Source: Phoma sp. XZ068 | Taxonomy: Eukaryota; Ascomycota; Dothideomycetes; Pleosporales; Didymellaceae | Length of the DNA stretch: 64,000 bases | Assembly (NCBI GenBank): GCA_004835665.1 | Contig: RBKR01000003.1 | Location: forward strand, 1,302,001-1,366,000 | Direction: 5' to 3' | Shown: positions 33,288-45,152 of the stretch, in pieces | How positions within the stretch are numbered: the first letter of the stretch is position 1 | Layout: the number at the start of each line of letters is the position of its first letter | Made by a program: the position numbers and the translations under genes | Notes under the pieces: generated by a model | Seen by the model: only the letters and a program-made list of their open reading frames with translations | Told to the model about the DNA's origin: nothing | Databases searched by the model: none

Positions 33288-36200
33288 TCACGACCTCGCG
33301 GAGAGCATACGCTCCACGAACTGCGCGAAGAAGCTCCTCCACTCCTTCTCCTTCTTAACACCCTCGAAAGCGCCTGCGAGAGTGCGCAGGTACTGGTCAG
33401 CGCCGTCACCACCAACGCCCATACCACCAAGATCACCCTTGAGACGCTCTGCATACGGCTCACCGACCTTCTTGATGATCTCGGTTTGTAAATTGGCGGT
33501 CTCGTAGAGAACTTGCTTAGCTTGTGCATCCTTGGAGTTAAAACCAGGCGAGGCGGGAATCGACCAGACGAGAGGAGAAAAGCGCTCGACAACATAGTTA
33601 TCGAAGCCGGGTAGCGGCTCCGTGCTAGGTGTTGTGGGAGTTGCGTTTGCACCGGGGCCAACTTTATCGGGCCCGCTCCAGACGTCAATCATGCGGATGA
33701 TTACGCAGATGGCGAGACGTGCGGTCTGGTAGTCGCGAGTGTCGCGAGCAAAGGTCTCGATCGACGATATCACGGGCTCAAACGTGGCTTGATTGGCTGT
33801 GCTGTGTTAGGGGTGAATATAGGGGGAGTGTGTGCTCTAACGTACCGTTGCTGACGAGCACAGATCCGAGATTCTGGTTGAGAACAACTGTGATGAAGTT
33901 CAAGTACTCGCGGCGGAGCTCGGCGAGCTGAATCTCGTCATCTGTGCCCGATGGTGTCACTGCCAGCGCTGTGAAGATGCGCTGCAGGACTGGAGTCATG
34001 ACCGTGTCCAAGATGCTTGAGATCTCCGACTTGAAAGTAAAGATAACCTGGGCAAGGACCTTGAGGAAAGTGCTGATCTCGTCCATGGAAGAGCTGAGCG
34101 AGAGAAGTCCCTCGATCCAAGAAGGCAGTTGTTGCAGCAGTCGTGAGCCAAGGACAGAGATCAGTCGTGAAAATGCGAAGCGCGCGGCGTGGCGAATCGA
34201 ACCAGATGAGTTGAGGGATTGAAGGGCGACAAGAATAGCTTCGGAAGCTTTTGTGAACTCGTCGGCGACTTCGGTAAGAGGTGCGGTGCTGTTGTTAGCT
34301 GTAGGTACCCAATCCGAATAACCCCTCGCAAGTGTACCAAGCGCCATAATGATGTGGTGGATCTGGAGGATCGATCTTTCATCCCCATTTCGAGCCTGAG
34401 GGAGCGTCTGTTCCATGTCGGCGAACAAGGGACTCATGATTGTGCGGGCGTACAGCTGTTTGTTTTCTGTCGAGACTGTGTTTGCGGAGGCTATGCAGCC
34501 AATGGCCTCAAACAGGTACAACTGGGAGTTGAAGAGAGCATCTGCGGACTGATCGTCCTCGTCCGAAGACATATCATCTTCAGAAGTATCAGGAACCTCC
34601 GCCTTGATCGTAAGCAAGTCCCCAACAGCCTGAATGATGTCGTAAGAGACATTGCCTAATTGGGCTCGGAGGTGCTTGACCAAGCGTTGGAAGAGGTACC
34701 ATGATCGTGAGCGAACCTTGATGTGGTTGCTGTGTGTCAACGAAACAAAGTTCTCCAAAACTTTGGGGATCAATTGAGGGTTCTGCTCAAAGAACTGGTA
34801 GTATCGGACGCAGATTTCCATGTACTGAAGCTGTACGGCAGGATGTGAGTAGTTTGCAAGACCTACGCAATATCAGTACGGCGTGTCTCTTCTCAAATCC
34901 TGAACGTGCTTACCGGAATCAATCATGCTGTGCATCATACCCACAAGCTGCTGAGCAGCGACAGATGAAGGCTCGCGCTTCGCATACAAACCCTGGTTCC
35001 TGACCGCGAGTTCTCCAAACAAGTACATCTCGTACAAAGCCAGCTCTAGATCACGCCAGTTTAGGCTCTGATCGCCCTGTGACAGCCGTCCAAAGGTTCC
35101 ATTGACCACGCGGCTGAGAGTTTCAATGTAGTATGGCTCATCTATAGCTGTGACTGTCTGCTGCAGCACATGGAGACGTCTTCGCAGATCTTGAAATTCG
35201 GCTTCATCTGTTTCCTCGTCCTCTTCGCCCCAAGATGCGGTGTCGTCGTACTTCATCTTCGCAATGATGGCGTCCAGGACAGGTGGTAGCACGGCTGCAT
35301 ACTGTGGCGGCACTGAACCAGTCTTTTTCTGGAGTTTGCGCAGGAAAGTGAGAAGGTCGGTTAGAGCTGGGATGACAGTCGAGCAGACTTCGTCATATTG
35401 GTCGGCGAAGAAGCGCAGTAGGTACGGGGTGAAGATTCGAATGAGGTCGTCAGCTCGCTGGCGGGTCTCGTCGTTGACAGAGTCGCTCTCCAAAATCTTT
35501 ACAACGTCGAAGACGATGTTGTTGACGAGTTTTGCAACGGTCTCCGCAAGGTCATTGTCATAGTTCGGGCTGTTGTATTCTGCCAGCGCAGGGCTTCCAA
35601 GAAGCTGGCCAACAACTTCTGAGAGATTCAGGAACAATATGAGCTCAATTTTGTCCCCTGGGCTCATTTTCTTGCCCACAATCTCGGAAAAAGTGTCAAT
35701 GGCAGCATCTCGGACCCTGCCAGCTGGACTCTCAGGGTCATTGATGCCTTGCTGTCCAGCCATCTCTAGGAACGTGCTGATCATGGACTGGTTCACGATG
35801 AGATTGATGTCCGTCCAGCTGACCCATCGACCAATGGTCCGCAGACACATCTCAACAAGATTCAGATCGATTTCCCTCCACTTGCCGAGAACCTCCTGCC
35901 ATGATACAGCGATTTTCTGTGCGTCTCGTTGTCGGATGAGATCCTTCAGCTCGGTGTTGCGCTTCTTTTCGTCTTCAGGCCTCGCCACAAGCTGATCGGC
36001 AATTTCGTCATGTACTTGGCCGAGTACGCGCAGGTATAAGAAAGTCGTAGTAGTGTTGGTGCTGCCGATAGCTGCCTGGTCGCCGGCCAGCGCGCGGAAA
36101 TCGTCGAAGAAGGACTGCCACGAAGAAGGGTATAGGGCTACAAAGAGATAAGTCATAGTCTGCATCAGCTTGTTCTGGATATGGTTTGTGTCGGCTGAGC

Positions 36201-36551
36201 TACTGCCCGGCGCATACGACTGGCGAATGTGACTCATGAGCGTGTCCTTGATGTATGCGAAGCTCTGCTCATCGAGCCGGTGCTCTTGAACGGCATTGTT
36301 GACGAGGTCGAGCGAAGTATGGCGAATGATATCAGAGGGACGGGGATCGCGGATGAAGAGAGCAAGCGAGGCCTGCCATGCTGTGCCTTCAGCGCGCAGC
36401 TGGTTGAGGTATTCTATGGCCTGGCCACGCAGCTGTTGGTTCGAGGTCGGGTCCGAGGCGATTTGGATGGCATTTTCGACCTGTAGAAGCAAACCAGGGT
36501 TAATATAGAGCTTTGCAGTGTGGACATGTGAGAACCTACCTGGGCCTCCAT
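33288..36551 (-). CDS. LOS1: Exportin-T, tRNA nuclear exporter
   Basis: Karyopherin that carries mature tRNA out of the nucleus with RanGTP. Exons 36551-36540, 36480-34914, 34862-33846 and 33796-33288 give 1034 residues, in the family range. Introns are 59, 51 and 49 nt. The N-terminus MEAQVENAIQIASDP, QLRGQAIEYLNQLRAE and CLRTIGRWVSWTDINLIVN correspond to the importin-beta and Xpo1-like HEAT repeats of exportin-T. The next repeats (YLNQ, FQNL-like helices, RSRSWYLFQRLVKHLR) continue through HEAT repeats to the C-terminus FFAQFVERMLSARS. The first coding exon is only 12 nt (MEAQ), with a GTAGGT donor; the open frame continuing upstream of the acceptor is intron and leader and should not be used as the start. 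The 3' end converges on ELP6. Confidence 0.95.
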
Positions 36552-37210
36552 TTCCTCCACCGTCTCGAATGCAGAACGGTTTGTGTGTAGTCAAGGGCAG
36601 TCGGTAGGGGGTGCAACCATACAAGGGCGTGTACAGTATGGCTGGGGTTCGATTGGGAGTGATGTGATGTGCTACCGAGTGCTTGGGCGGGGCGAGGACT
36701 TCATTGTGGGAATGTTGCGGGCGGTGAAAGTAGCCTTCGGCGGGGCACGCGCGAGTGACGTGCAGGCGATTTGCAGGGATGCTGATGAATGAGCTGGATA
36801 TAAAAACCGGGGCTGGCAGATCAGAGGCTCTCACGCTGGCCAAGACAGGGCAGGTGCGGTTGGTCCTTTGTTGACGTGCAGCTGGCTTGTGTATGCTGCT
36901 GGTCAATTGTGATGTGCCGAGCTTTGGTGGGCTGTCCTGCTGCCCGAACGCACACGGACCACCAAATAATTGCACAAGTTCGACAAAGTGCTCAGACGAC
37001 TTTGATATTTGATATGCAAGTCTCGTTCGGGGGCAGTCGAAACTTGGTCTCCAGCATCTAATTTGTGGTTGCCTATGTACAGTACATTTTACTCTTCGCT
37101 TCATTTGCAAGATTTATAAAGTTGTGTCATTCTACAGCTTGTGTCTACTAATCGAATCGCTTCTACAGCAATCAGCAGGTGCTATTCAGTCGTACGGTTG
37201 AATCCACATA
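36552..37210. other. Intergenic, exportin-T promoter and FGH 3' flank
   Basis: 659 bases between the exportin-T start and the S-formylglutathione hydrolase stop. Open frames here are short and unsupported; no repeat seen. Confidence 0.5.
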
Positions 37211-38171
37211 CTACGCGTTCAAGTGCTTCGCCGCCCACTCTACGTGATCATCCGCGAACGAGGCCATGAAGTAGTAGCTGTGGTCGTAGTCGGGCTGCAT
37301 GCGTAGCTGGATGCCCTTGTCGTTACCAGCCTGCTTGGCTGCCTCAATGAAGTTCTCCGGCAGCAGCTGCTTCTGCTTGTAGAAGTTGTCACCAGTGCCC
37401 TGTGATGTGTTAGTTGTCTTCAAGACAAGCACGGGAGAGAACACATACCACATCGATGAGGATCTCCAATGGTCCCTTCCACTGCTTTACAAGCTCTGTG
37501 GCATCGTGCTTTTTCCACTCTTCCTGGTTCTCGCCGATGTATCCTTTGAATGCCTTTTGCCCCCAAGGTGCGTTGATTGGGTTGGCAATGGGTGCGAAAG
37601 CGGAGACCGACTTGTACTTTCCGGGGTTCTTCAGGAACAACGTCAAAGCACCGTGTCCTCCCATGCTGTGACCTGTGATGCTGACCTTGCTCGAGTCGAG
37701 TTCCTTGAACTGTGCAAAGAGCGCCTCGGGAAGCTCTTTGGTAATGTACGAGTACATGTTGTAACCCTTTGTCCAGGGCTCCTTGGTTGCGTCGATGTAG
37801 AAACCAGCACCCGACCCGAAGTCGTAAGCCTCGTCCTCACCCTCAATGTTCAGTCCCCCTGGTAGACACGTTAGTGGGGGGGTTCATCTCCCAGTGGCAA
37901 GCAACGCACTTGGTGATGTGTCTGGGTATACAATAGCAATGCCGTGCTTGCTAGCACCGTGCTGGAAGAAACCCTTTTCAGAGCAGTTGGCCGCTGTGCA
38001 TGTGAGGCCAGACAGGTAGAATAGCACAGGGACCTTTGCGCCAGACTTCAATGCCTGGGGTGGCAGGAAGACGTTAAGAGCCATGTCTGTGTTGGTGCTC
38101 GACGACTTGTGCTTGAGCTGGAGCAGCTTGCCCCCGAAGGAGGCGATTGTGCCGGTGGTCTCGAACGACAT
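37211..38171 (-). CDS. S-formylglutathione hydrolase (esterase D family)
   Basis: Hydrolyses S-formylglutathione to formate and glutathione, the last step of glutathione-dependent formaldehyde detoxification. Exons 38171-37910, 37858-37449 and 37399-37211 give 286 residues, the usual length. Introns are 51 and 49 nt (donors GTGCGT and GTATGT). The alpha/beta-hydrolase triad can be read: Ser152 in GHSMGGHG, Asp228 in TGDNF and His264 in YDHSYYF. PVLFYLSGLTCT (oxyanion/active-site Cys region), YPDTSPRGLNIEGE and DFGSGAGFY are strongly family-specific. I start at MSFETTG, as in orthologues. The frame stays open for about 91 codons upstream to another ATG at 38444, with a basic Ser/Thr/Leu-rich stretch next to the chosen start that could be read as a targeting sequence. 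Confidence 0.95.
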
Positions 38172-38540
38172 GATGGATCGTCTAGTGTGGTATGAGAGGA
38201 AGGTGTGGTGGTGGAAGCGTGGTGTTGTGGTTTGCAGCGTCAATGGACGGAGCAATGGTAGTTTTGAAGCTGTCCTCGTCAGTGACGTTGGTGGGGTAAG
38301 AAGCCCCTCCACACGGACAGCTTTAGGGCGAAATTGCCTGATTAAGATGTCGGATCCGCACCCGGTGCACATGGAGGCGCGGACAAGACTTGGAGATATG
38401 CGGAAACTCGGTTCTGATTCGGGGAGGTATAGATGTGCAGCCACTCAAAGACTCCTTTCGCCGAACATGCCCCGTCAGACATTCAGTTTTCCTACCAAGA
38501 AACTCCACCCAATGCAGCCAAGACAAACACTCTCGTTCTC

Positions 38541-39153
38541 TTAAATCAGCAGCTCCTCGCATGTCCAGTCCTCATAGAAGCCGTCGGGCAGATATCTTCG
38601 TACTACGAGGGGGATCTTCTTCTCGCGCAGCTCCTTGGCTGCAATCTGAAGGGGATCTGTCATGCCCTCGACATCGATCAGAACGGGAGCATTTCCACTA
38701 CATAGCTGTTAGCCTCACACGCCTTCTGCAGAATATGAGCCTGTGTCGTACCTGATTTGCAGCGCCCTTGTGCCCAATACACGCGCCTTCTCGTACTTTG
38801 TCATGTATGGCGTTGTTGTACGGTTCTCGTTGGGCACCTTCTTCTCCTTCTCAGCGTCGACTGAGTTCTTGACCTTGTCCTTCGCCGCAGCTGCCGCGCT
38901 TGCGTCTCCTGAGACTACAATGTTGTCTTCCAGCTCTGCGTCATCGCCGCCCTCGGCATCATCTATGTCGTCCATGATTTCGGGCTCTGCTTCCTCATCG
39001 AAGTCGATGGCGCCGCCACTGCTTCACGTCAGCATATGCCCTCCATGCCGTGCTCTTTCAGCAGCGCCAGTGCTGCGCTGCACGCTGAGGGCCATGCACG
39101 TACTCGTAACCGCCGTCGTCAAAGCCACCGTCGTCGCCGCCGTAGTCAGACAT
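38541..39153 (-). CDS. RPO26: RNA polymerase I, II and III shared subunit RPB6 (ABC23)
   Basis: Small subunit shared by all three nuclear RNA polymerases, which stabilises the largest subunit and clamp. Exons 39153-39104, 39018-38752 and 38697-38541 give 157 residues. Introns are 85 nt (acceptor GTGAAGCAG after GCTGAC) and 54 nt (donor GTACGA, acceptor TATGTAG). The N-terminal half is acidic and Gly-rich (MSDYGGDDGG), as in other RPB6 proteins. The conserved C-terminal fold is complete: TPYMTKYEKARVLGTRALQI, DVEGMTDPLQIAAKEL, KIPLVVRRYLPDGFYEDW and the end TCEELLI. It is divergent from the TFIIIA gene, with 241 bases between the two ATGs. Confidence 0.97.
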
Positions 39154-39394
39154 GATCGCAATCGAGGTGTGTGCGTGTGCGTGTAGATGGTACTGTGTGG
39201 GAGGCGTGCGTCGTGAAATTCGCGGAGCTGGTGTCGTTCTGTTCGATGTCAAAGAGGCAGCCGCAACAAAAAAGCTCCAATCGCGCGCCAATCACCTCCA
39301 GCCTTCCACATGCCAAGAGTTCGCCGAAACCCACTTTTATTTTGTCTACGCCATCCACGGACCTCCGCCTCCGAATGCTTCCACAGGAACTGCA
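39154..39394. promoter_or_regulatory. Shared divergent promoter of RPB6 and TFIIIA
   Basis: Only 241 bases separate the RPB6 ATG (minus) and the TFIIIA ATG (plus), so both core promoters and leaders must lie here. One gene encodes a subunit of all nuclear polymerases and the other the 5S rRNA transcription factor. No obvious TATA box is seen. Confidence 0.7.
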
Positions 39395-41114
39395 ATGGCT
39401 GTGAAACGCAAGACAGACGGCAGCGCTGCCTCGGTGCCGCAGAAGAAGTCCCGTGCTAGTAAATCTCTCCAAGAACACTGCTGTCGCTTCCTGCTGACAT
39501 CACACAGCCTCTGCGGCGTCTTCCCCAGATTTGGGATGGGCCTCAGACGATTCGGCAGACCTAAAAGTGAACTTCACCGACAACGGGACGCGGAGAGCAG
39601 AAAGCGAGGCCCGTCGTCAATGGCACTTCATTTGCGAAGTTGACGGCTGCGGTCAGCGCTTCAATCGACCCTGCCGTCTCGAATCACACATGCGCAGCCA
39701 CAACAAGGAGCGACCTTTTGCCTGCCCCGAAATAGGCTGCGACAAGACTTTTCCTCGGAAAGACCATTTGCAACGCCACCTGAAGAATGCCCACAGTGGT
39801 TCGAACGACCAGGGAGCCCATGTGTGCCTTTGGGAAGGTTGCGGGAAAACCTTCACATCGGCCGGCCGACTCCAACGACACAAGGACGTCCACGAAGCCA
39901 AGTTCTACTGCACAGAGTACGCTCCATGCCATGAGTCGTTTAGGAAAGAGACAGCGCTGGAGGCACACATCAAGAGCCAACATCTGGAGGTGAAGCCATA
40001 CCCATGCACATTTGTTGATCCAGAGACGAATGAGAGCTGTACGAAAGGGTACCAGACGGAGAATGCGCTACAAAAGCACCTGTCCAAGGCCCATACTACG
40101 GCACAGGAGGAGGCGCACTACTGCATGCTATGCATTACCCCTGGTACCGAGGCCGAATCCATGGAGACTGACTCAGGTGTTACCACCATACCCAAGAACC
40201 CATTGTTCTTCGCAACAGCCGAGGAATTACACGCTCACTCTCTCGAATGCCACCCCCCAGTGTGTCCCGAATGCGGCCAAAGATTCAAAAATGAAGCCAA
40301 CCTGAAATCCCACACCGAGACTGTCCACAGCGACACCGCCGCCCGCTTCCCGTGTCCCAATCCACACTGCGACGCCGTCTTCACCCGCAAGCACAATCTT
40401 ACCGTGCACGTTCAGACCGTGCACGAGCATCAGTTCAAGTACCATTGCGTACCTACCGCCGTCAACAACTCGAAGCACGCAGATCTTGCAAGCTGGAACG
40501 GCGAAAATGCATGCGGCCACTCATTCAAAGCAAAGTCCTCACTCGACAACCACATCCGCACACACCATCTCGGCCAAGGAAATCGCAAAGAGCGCCGTCT
40601 CGCCGCGAAGAGCAGGAAGAAAGAGGCCCCCTCGATGCTCACCCTCTTGACTGGTGTGGGCTACGAGAACGAGCGCGAGATTCCTTGCATCAAACCAGAC
40701 TGCGAGTTCCGCTTCCACCGCGACGTTGACCTGCGGCGCCACCTGAAGGCAACACACGACATGAGCGAAGACGAGGCCGCAGCCGCGATCCTGGAACGCG
40801 ACGCAGCAGCCGGCGGACAGTTCTGGATCGGCGGTCTCAATCCCGGTGACGAGATGAACTTGTTCGAGAGCGCGACGCCTAGTATGCCGCAGACACCTAT
40901 GCCGTATTTCGTGGATGGTGCGGCGGTGGGATCCGACGGGAAGACCATGGATGGGTACTTTGATCACCGCTTTGACCAGCTGAGTCTGTTTAACGAGGAG
41001 GCTGAGATGGATGCCGTCATGGGTCTGGGAGACTTGGACCCAGCCGTTGAAGCAGGCGAGGGCCTGCAGTGGGACATGCTTGCGCCTGTTGAGCAGTACA
41101 ACAGCCTGGGATAG
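39395..41114 (+). CDS. C2H2 zinc-finger protein, transcription factor IIIA
   Basis: Binds the internal promoter of 5S rRNA genes (and 5S RNA) to nucleate Pol III transcription. Exons 39395-39458 and 39508-41114 give 556 residues; the 49-nt intron has donor GTAAAT and a GCTGACATCACACAG end. After a basic N-terminus (MAVKRKTDG) come about nine C2H2 fingers in a row: CEVDGCGQRF, CPEIGCDKTF, CLWEGCGKTF, CTEYAPCHESF, a widened CTFVDPETNESC finger, CPECGQRF, CPNPHCDAVF, an enlarged finger ending ACGHSFKAKSSLDNHIRTHH, and CIKPDCEFRF. The TGEKP-poor linkers and irregular spacings match fungal TFIIIA better than ordinary C2H2 regulators. The insert between fingers 5 and 6 (CMLC to HAHSLECH) is typical of the fungal protein. 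The C-terminal 130 residues are acidic and disordered. Confidence 0.85.
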
Positions 41115-41466
41115 GTTCTGTGGTGTCTCAAGGGCAACAAAAGTGATTTGAATGCATAACTAGCGATGGAGATACCCAGCGAAAGCAGCGCCATAACGCG
41201 ATAACGTAGTTTGAGTCCGAATGCAATTGATGTATGGATGTATGTTGGCATGAAATTCAGTCTGATCTAGTTTTGCGCGCAATTGCAGCGACCTTGGTAT
41301 CTTCTTCGTATGAACATAAGAAATCAGAACGCCGCCGAAACAAGCGTCCAGCCCATGCAGGAAAACAAACAGCAAAAAGAGAAACCCTGATGCCTGATCA
41401 GCCCACCCATCGTAGATCATGAGCGACCCAGCGCATCTGTATGTACACCAGTACTTGTCACATCGC
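41115..41466. other. Intergenic between convergent genes
   Basis: 352 bases between the TFIIIA stop and the stop of the proline-rich protein gene. No gene seen. Confidence 0.5.
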
Positions 41467-43780
41467 CTAGGTCCTCTCCCTGGAGTCCACCTTCGTCATA
41501 GAGCGTCCTCGCTCCGTCTCCTCGCTCTCCTCACTGCTATTCCGCTCGCGCGCACCTCTGTACTCCTCAGCGTAGTCCTCCTCCGCCTGATCAACATCTT
41601 CAACTAGCACGCGTGGACCCTGCACATCCGTCTTCTGCTCCATCCGCGCCGCCTCCCTCGCCTTCAATAGTAGCCCCAAGTCCCGTCCGGGAATCATCAC
41701 TAGCTCCTCGCTACAACCCCTGCAGATCCTCAACTGGCACCACGTGCAGCTGAACTTCCGGTCCTTCTCATTGCTGTGGCAGACCATGCAGCCCATGGGT
41801 TGGAAGACGTTGTTGGACCACACGTTAGTGCGATGCTGGGTGTAGCAGTGAACTTGCGAGGCAGTGATACGTGGGATAAGGTTGACGCGGAGGGGAATTG
41901 ATTGCCGCGTTAGAGGGATGAAGGGCTCTTCGGGCTCTGCTTGCAATTCGGCCCCTTCGAGGTCGGTGGGCAGCGTGGTCGCGGACAGCGAAGGATGAGT
42001 GTTGCTGAAGGTTGACTGCGGTGCTGGCGCAGTGAACGGGCGGACGGATGGGCTGGGCTCAGGAGGGTCCAGGGAAGTTGTTCGGAGGGACAACGAAGGT
42101 TGAGACGCGGGTGTTGGAACAGCAGCTGGGGTTATGATTTGTGCGGTCTCCCTTTCTTTCTGTTGCTCAATGTTCTCCCCATGCTGCTCGGCTTCTTGCT
42201 GTGCAGCTTCATTTTGCTTGGGCAACCCCTGCTGCTGACCACCAAGCCCCTCGTAACCAAAGGAGGGACCCTTCTCGGTTGGTGGCGGAAGGGGCTTCAT
42301 TGGGGAAATTAGGTTGTCCATGCGGATCTCGGGTTTCAAAGTAGGAGAGGGTGTTATCTCAGGCGTGGTGACCTCCTTGTGCATTGTTGGAATGGGGGGA
42401 GCGGGTCTCTGGGCCTAAGTACAAAGCGTCAGTACATACTTCGACGGCTTCGGACTGGCAGATTTCTGACCTTGTGCTATCAAGGCTACCGGAGGAACAC
42501 GGGCGATGGGAAAGGGAGTTCAATAAGTACCTTCAGGATGTTGAAGCCCGTGCTGCTCTTACCGCGAGTATGAAGAGGTGACAGTGGTTGCTTGGTGCGA
42601 GGGTTGGAGGGTAACCCGACACCCACAAGGGCTTTGCGTGGAGGCGATGGAACAGACGTCTCCTCCGGAGGTGTGGGTGGTAGTTGGTTGCTGGTAGTCA
42701 CCTCCTTCCTAGCTGATGTCTTGTTGTGGGCGCCGTTTGAGTTGGATACGATGCCAGTGTCCTGATCTGGGCTTAACGTTCGTGGCGCAGAAGTAGGAGC
42801 AGCAGCAGGTTTGCCGCCACGAGGTCCATTTTTCAGCTCGAGCAGACTGACGAATTTCTTGACTCCAGCTCCGGGAACAGCTTTTCGCTCCACTGGTGGT
42901 GCCGCACTAGGAGTTTCAGATTGGCTTGACCTTGGGAACATGCTTCCGCTCTGAGAGTGGAAAGAGTCGTTTCGCTCCAGCTCGCTTTTCGAAGGCTTAT
43001 GCCCCATAGTGGCAGCTTGAAGCTCCTTCCGCTTGATGGAGCGTTCTGGTGGCGGTGGTGGTAGTTCTTTACTATCGGGGATGATTGAAGATGGAAGTGG
43101 CTTTACCGGCGCGTAGACAACCGGCGTGGGTGGTATGTGGGCGGTCGCTCCGTTGCTAACGAAGAGTTTGAGGGTTGGGGGCGTTCCACTGCGAGAAAGG
43201 CTGCGAGATGTGATGCGCTTTCTGGGTGATTGATCTATCGAGCCATTCCGCGAGCCATGCGAGGATACAGATGAATCGTCGCCTTCTGTTACACGTTAGC
43301 ATGTAATATTTACGTGAGTGATAAACGAGCACAGGACTTCGCTGCTCGCTGAAGTTGTTCTTGGAGAGCACGAGGGAGGGTACGGCATATAAGTTTCAGG
43401 TTGCGAACCTCCGTTTGGTGAGGATCTCACAGTGAAGGGTGACGCGTAAAAGTGATGCCAAGCCAGCAGCTGAGTTATGTCATGCACCGGCACCCCTCGG
43501 GTACCTCGCGGGGACGAGAGCATAAAAAAAGCTTACCTCTCAATTGGAACTTGGTGTTCATTCGCTGAATAGCTTCTGCCTTTGGGTCTCTAAGGCTGTC
43601 TGTTCGCGGTGGAGGCGGAGGGAGCTCTTTGAATGCTGGTGCTAGGCTCGACATTGGCGACGCATACTCTGCATCGTAGGAGTCCTCATAAGCATAATCG
43701 TCCAAGAGCTCGCTGACGACATCTTGTCGCGAGGTAGGAGCGGCAAGGGCACCTCCTTGCTGGGCTATGACTTCAGTCAT
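41467..43780 (-). CDS. Proline-rich disordered protein with C-terminal cysteine cluster
   Basis: Exons 43780-43537, 43285-42531 and 42414-41467 give 648 residues. I do not know a named family. Residues 1-470 are disordered and rich in Pro, Ser and Thr, with repeated ELPPPPP and SPxTPP motifs of the kind bound by SH3/WW domains. The likely folded part is near the C-terminus: ITASQVHCYTQHRTNVWSNN, then CMVC, KFSCTWC and ICRGC, three CxxC pairs that could bind one or two zinc ions. The tail is acidic and then basic. Intron 1 is unusually long (251 nt; donor GTAAGC, acceptor GCTAACGTGTAACAG), and an extra small exon inside it cannot be excluded. Intron 2 (116 nt) uses donor GTACTT and acceptor TACTTAG and is the less certain junction. 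Possibly cytoskeletal or signalling; this is a guess. Confidence 0.7.
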
Positions 43781-45152
43781 TGTATTGTAGTGAGCGCTTT
43801 GACAAGTTCAAGATGTCTAATTGAAATGGCGTATGAATGAAATGACGTCGAATGATGGTGTATCGAGGTTGGTGGTCACTGACCGAAAAGAGCGTGGATG
43901 TCGAAAAGAGAGTGAATGAATGAATGCAGAAGATACTGGTACCCAGCACCACTTAATATCGAAACAGAGCGAGCAATGACTGACTGAGGAGGAGAGAAGG
44001 AGAGACGCGCAAGACGTTCGCGCGCAGCTGGCCGTCTCAGGTAAGGAAAGGACATGGATCACGGGTGACAAGCGAGTGACGGGTTCATCAAACATTCATG
44101 CGTTTAATGCCCCGTCAGGCCTCTTCCCGACCTGTCGCGAGATCGAGCTCCGCTCAAAGGCGGGTTATCCATGCAAGGTTGAAGGCATTGGAGATTTGAG
44201 GATGGTACCGAAGCCCCGCCACGGGAGAATCGGTGACTGAAGCGGAAACTGCATATCAGCTTCCAAGATGTTAACAAAATTCCTTAATAGTTGCTTTCTT
44301 GCTGTTGCCGTGCAATACGGAGGGAGTAGGAAGCTGCGCATGTGCTGCAAGTTCGCATTGCTGGTGGAGACCTGAGGCATTGCAGGCCTCAGGATTCGGC
44401 AGTGCTGCTCCCCGCGAATCCTTCCCAGGGCATATTGCACGTGACACTAACTATCGTGTTTCAGACAGCGCATCCCCGGCTTCGCCAGCCCTATGAGAAG
44501 CTGTCAGACCTCGCTAGCGGCCCACAACGAACGCGTTGACGTGTGATGGTCATGGATCGACTCTTTTGTCGATCTTGACCGTGAGGTGGCCCAGCTCTGG
44601 CCTGCTGCTTAAGTTTCGTCGCCCGAAACATCCACAAGGGACCAGAGCGAAATGACGATGATGCACACGGATTGCTCGATTCAACGGCGTGAGTGCAACG
44701 TTGTACACGATCGCGGCAAATAGATTGTGTGAAATTTTGTGGAATATTCCCAGGGTTATCGTGCAACAACCCTGGTGCATAACAGTGAAGGTCCAATCGG
44801 AGTATGCGGATGTTTATTGTGGCTTCAAAAATACCTTTTGTTTGACAGTTGTTCCAATCTCGTTCTATGAGCTTGTGAATGTTTCCACACATTCCTCCGA
44901 AGCTCCTTAATTACCTGAACGCCGGTCCCTGGCCAGAACAGGGTTTGAGTGCCTCTCAAGCCAATGTTCCCCTTCCACAAGTGATCCGCTCCAATGGGTA
45001 TCCGCTGCCGGTCATGCGCCGGCTCAAAGACAAAAGTAAAGCAAAAATAGACAAGCCCATACGCCGTCGCTAATGAGTGAAGGCTGTGGCCATTCGTGAA
45101 GTCCATGACAATGTAAATACAAGAATATTACAAAAAGGCCCGCATGGTCCCT
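43781..45152. other. Intergenic, no supported gene
   Basis: 1.37 kb between the start of the proline-rich gene and the stop of the GPI-type protein gene. Short open frames on both strands show no signal, domain or splice evidence. Confidence 0.5.

Noticed and set aside
36552..37110. N-terminal extension of exportin-T
   Set aside because: The open frame continues through an intron and leader; the MEAQ exon with GTAGGT donor matches the family N-terminus.
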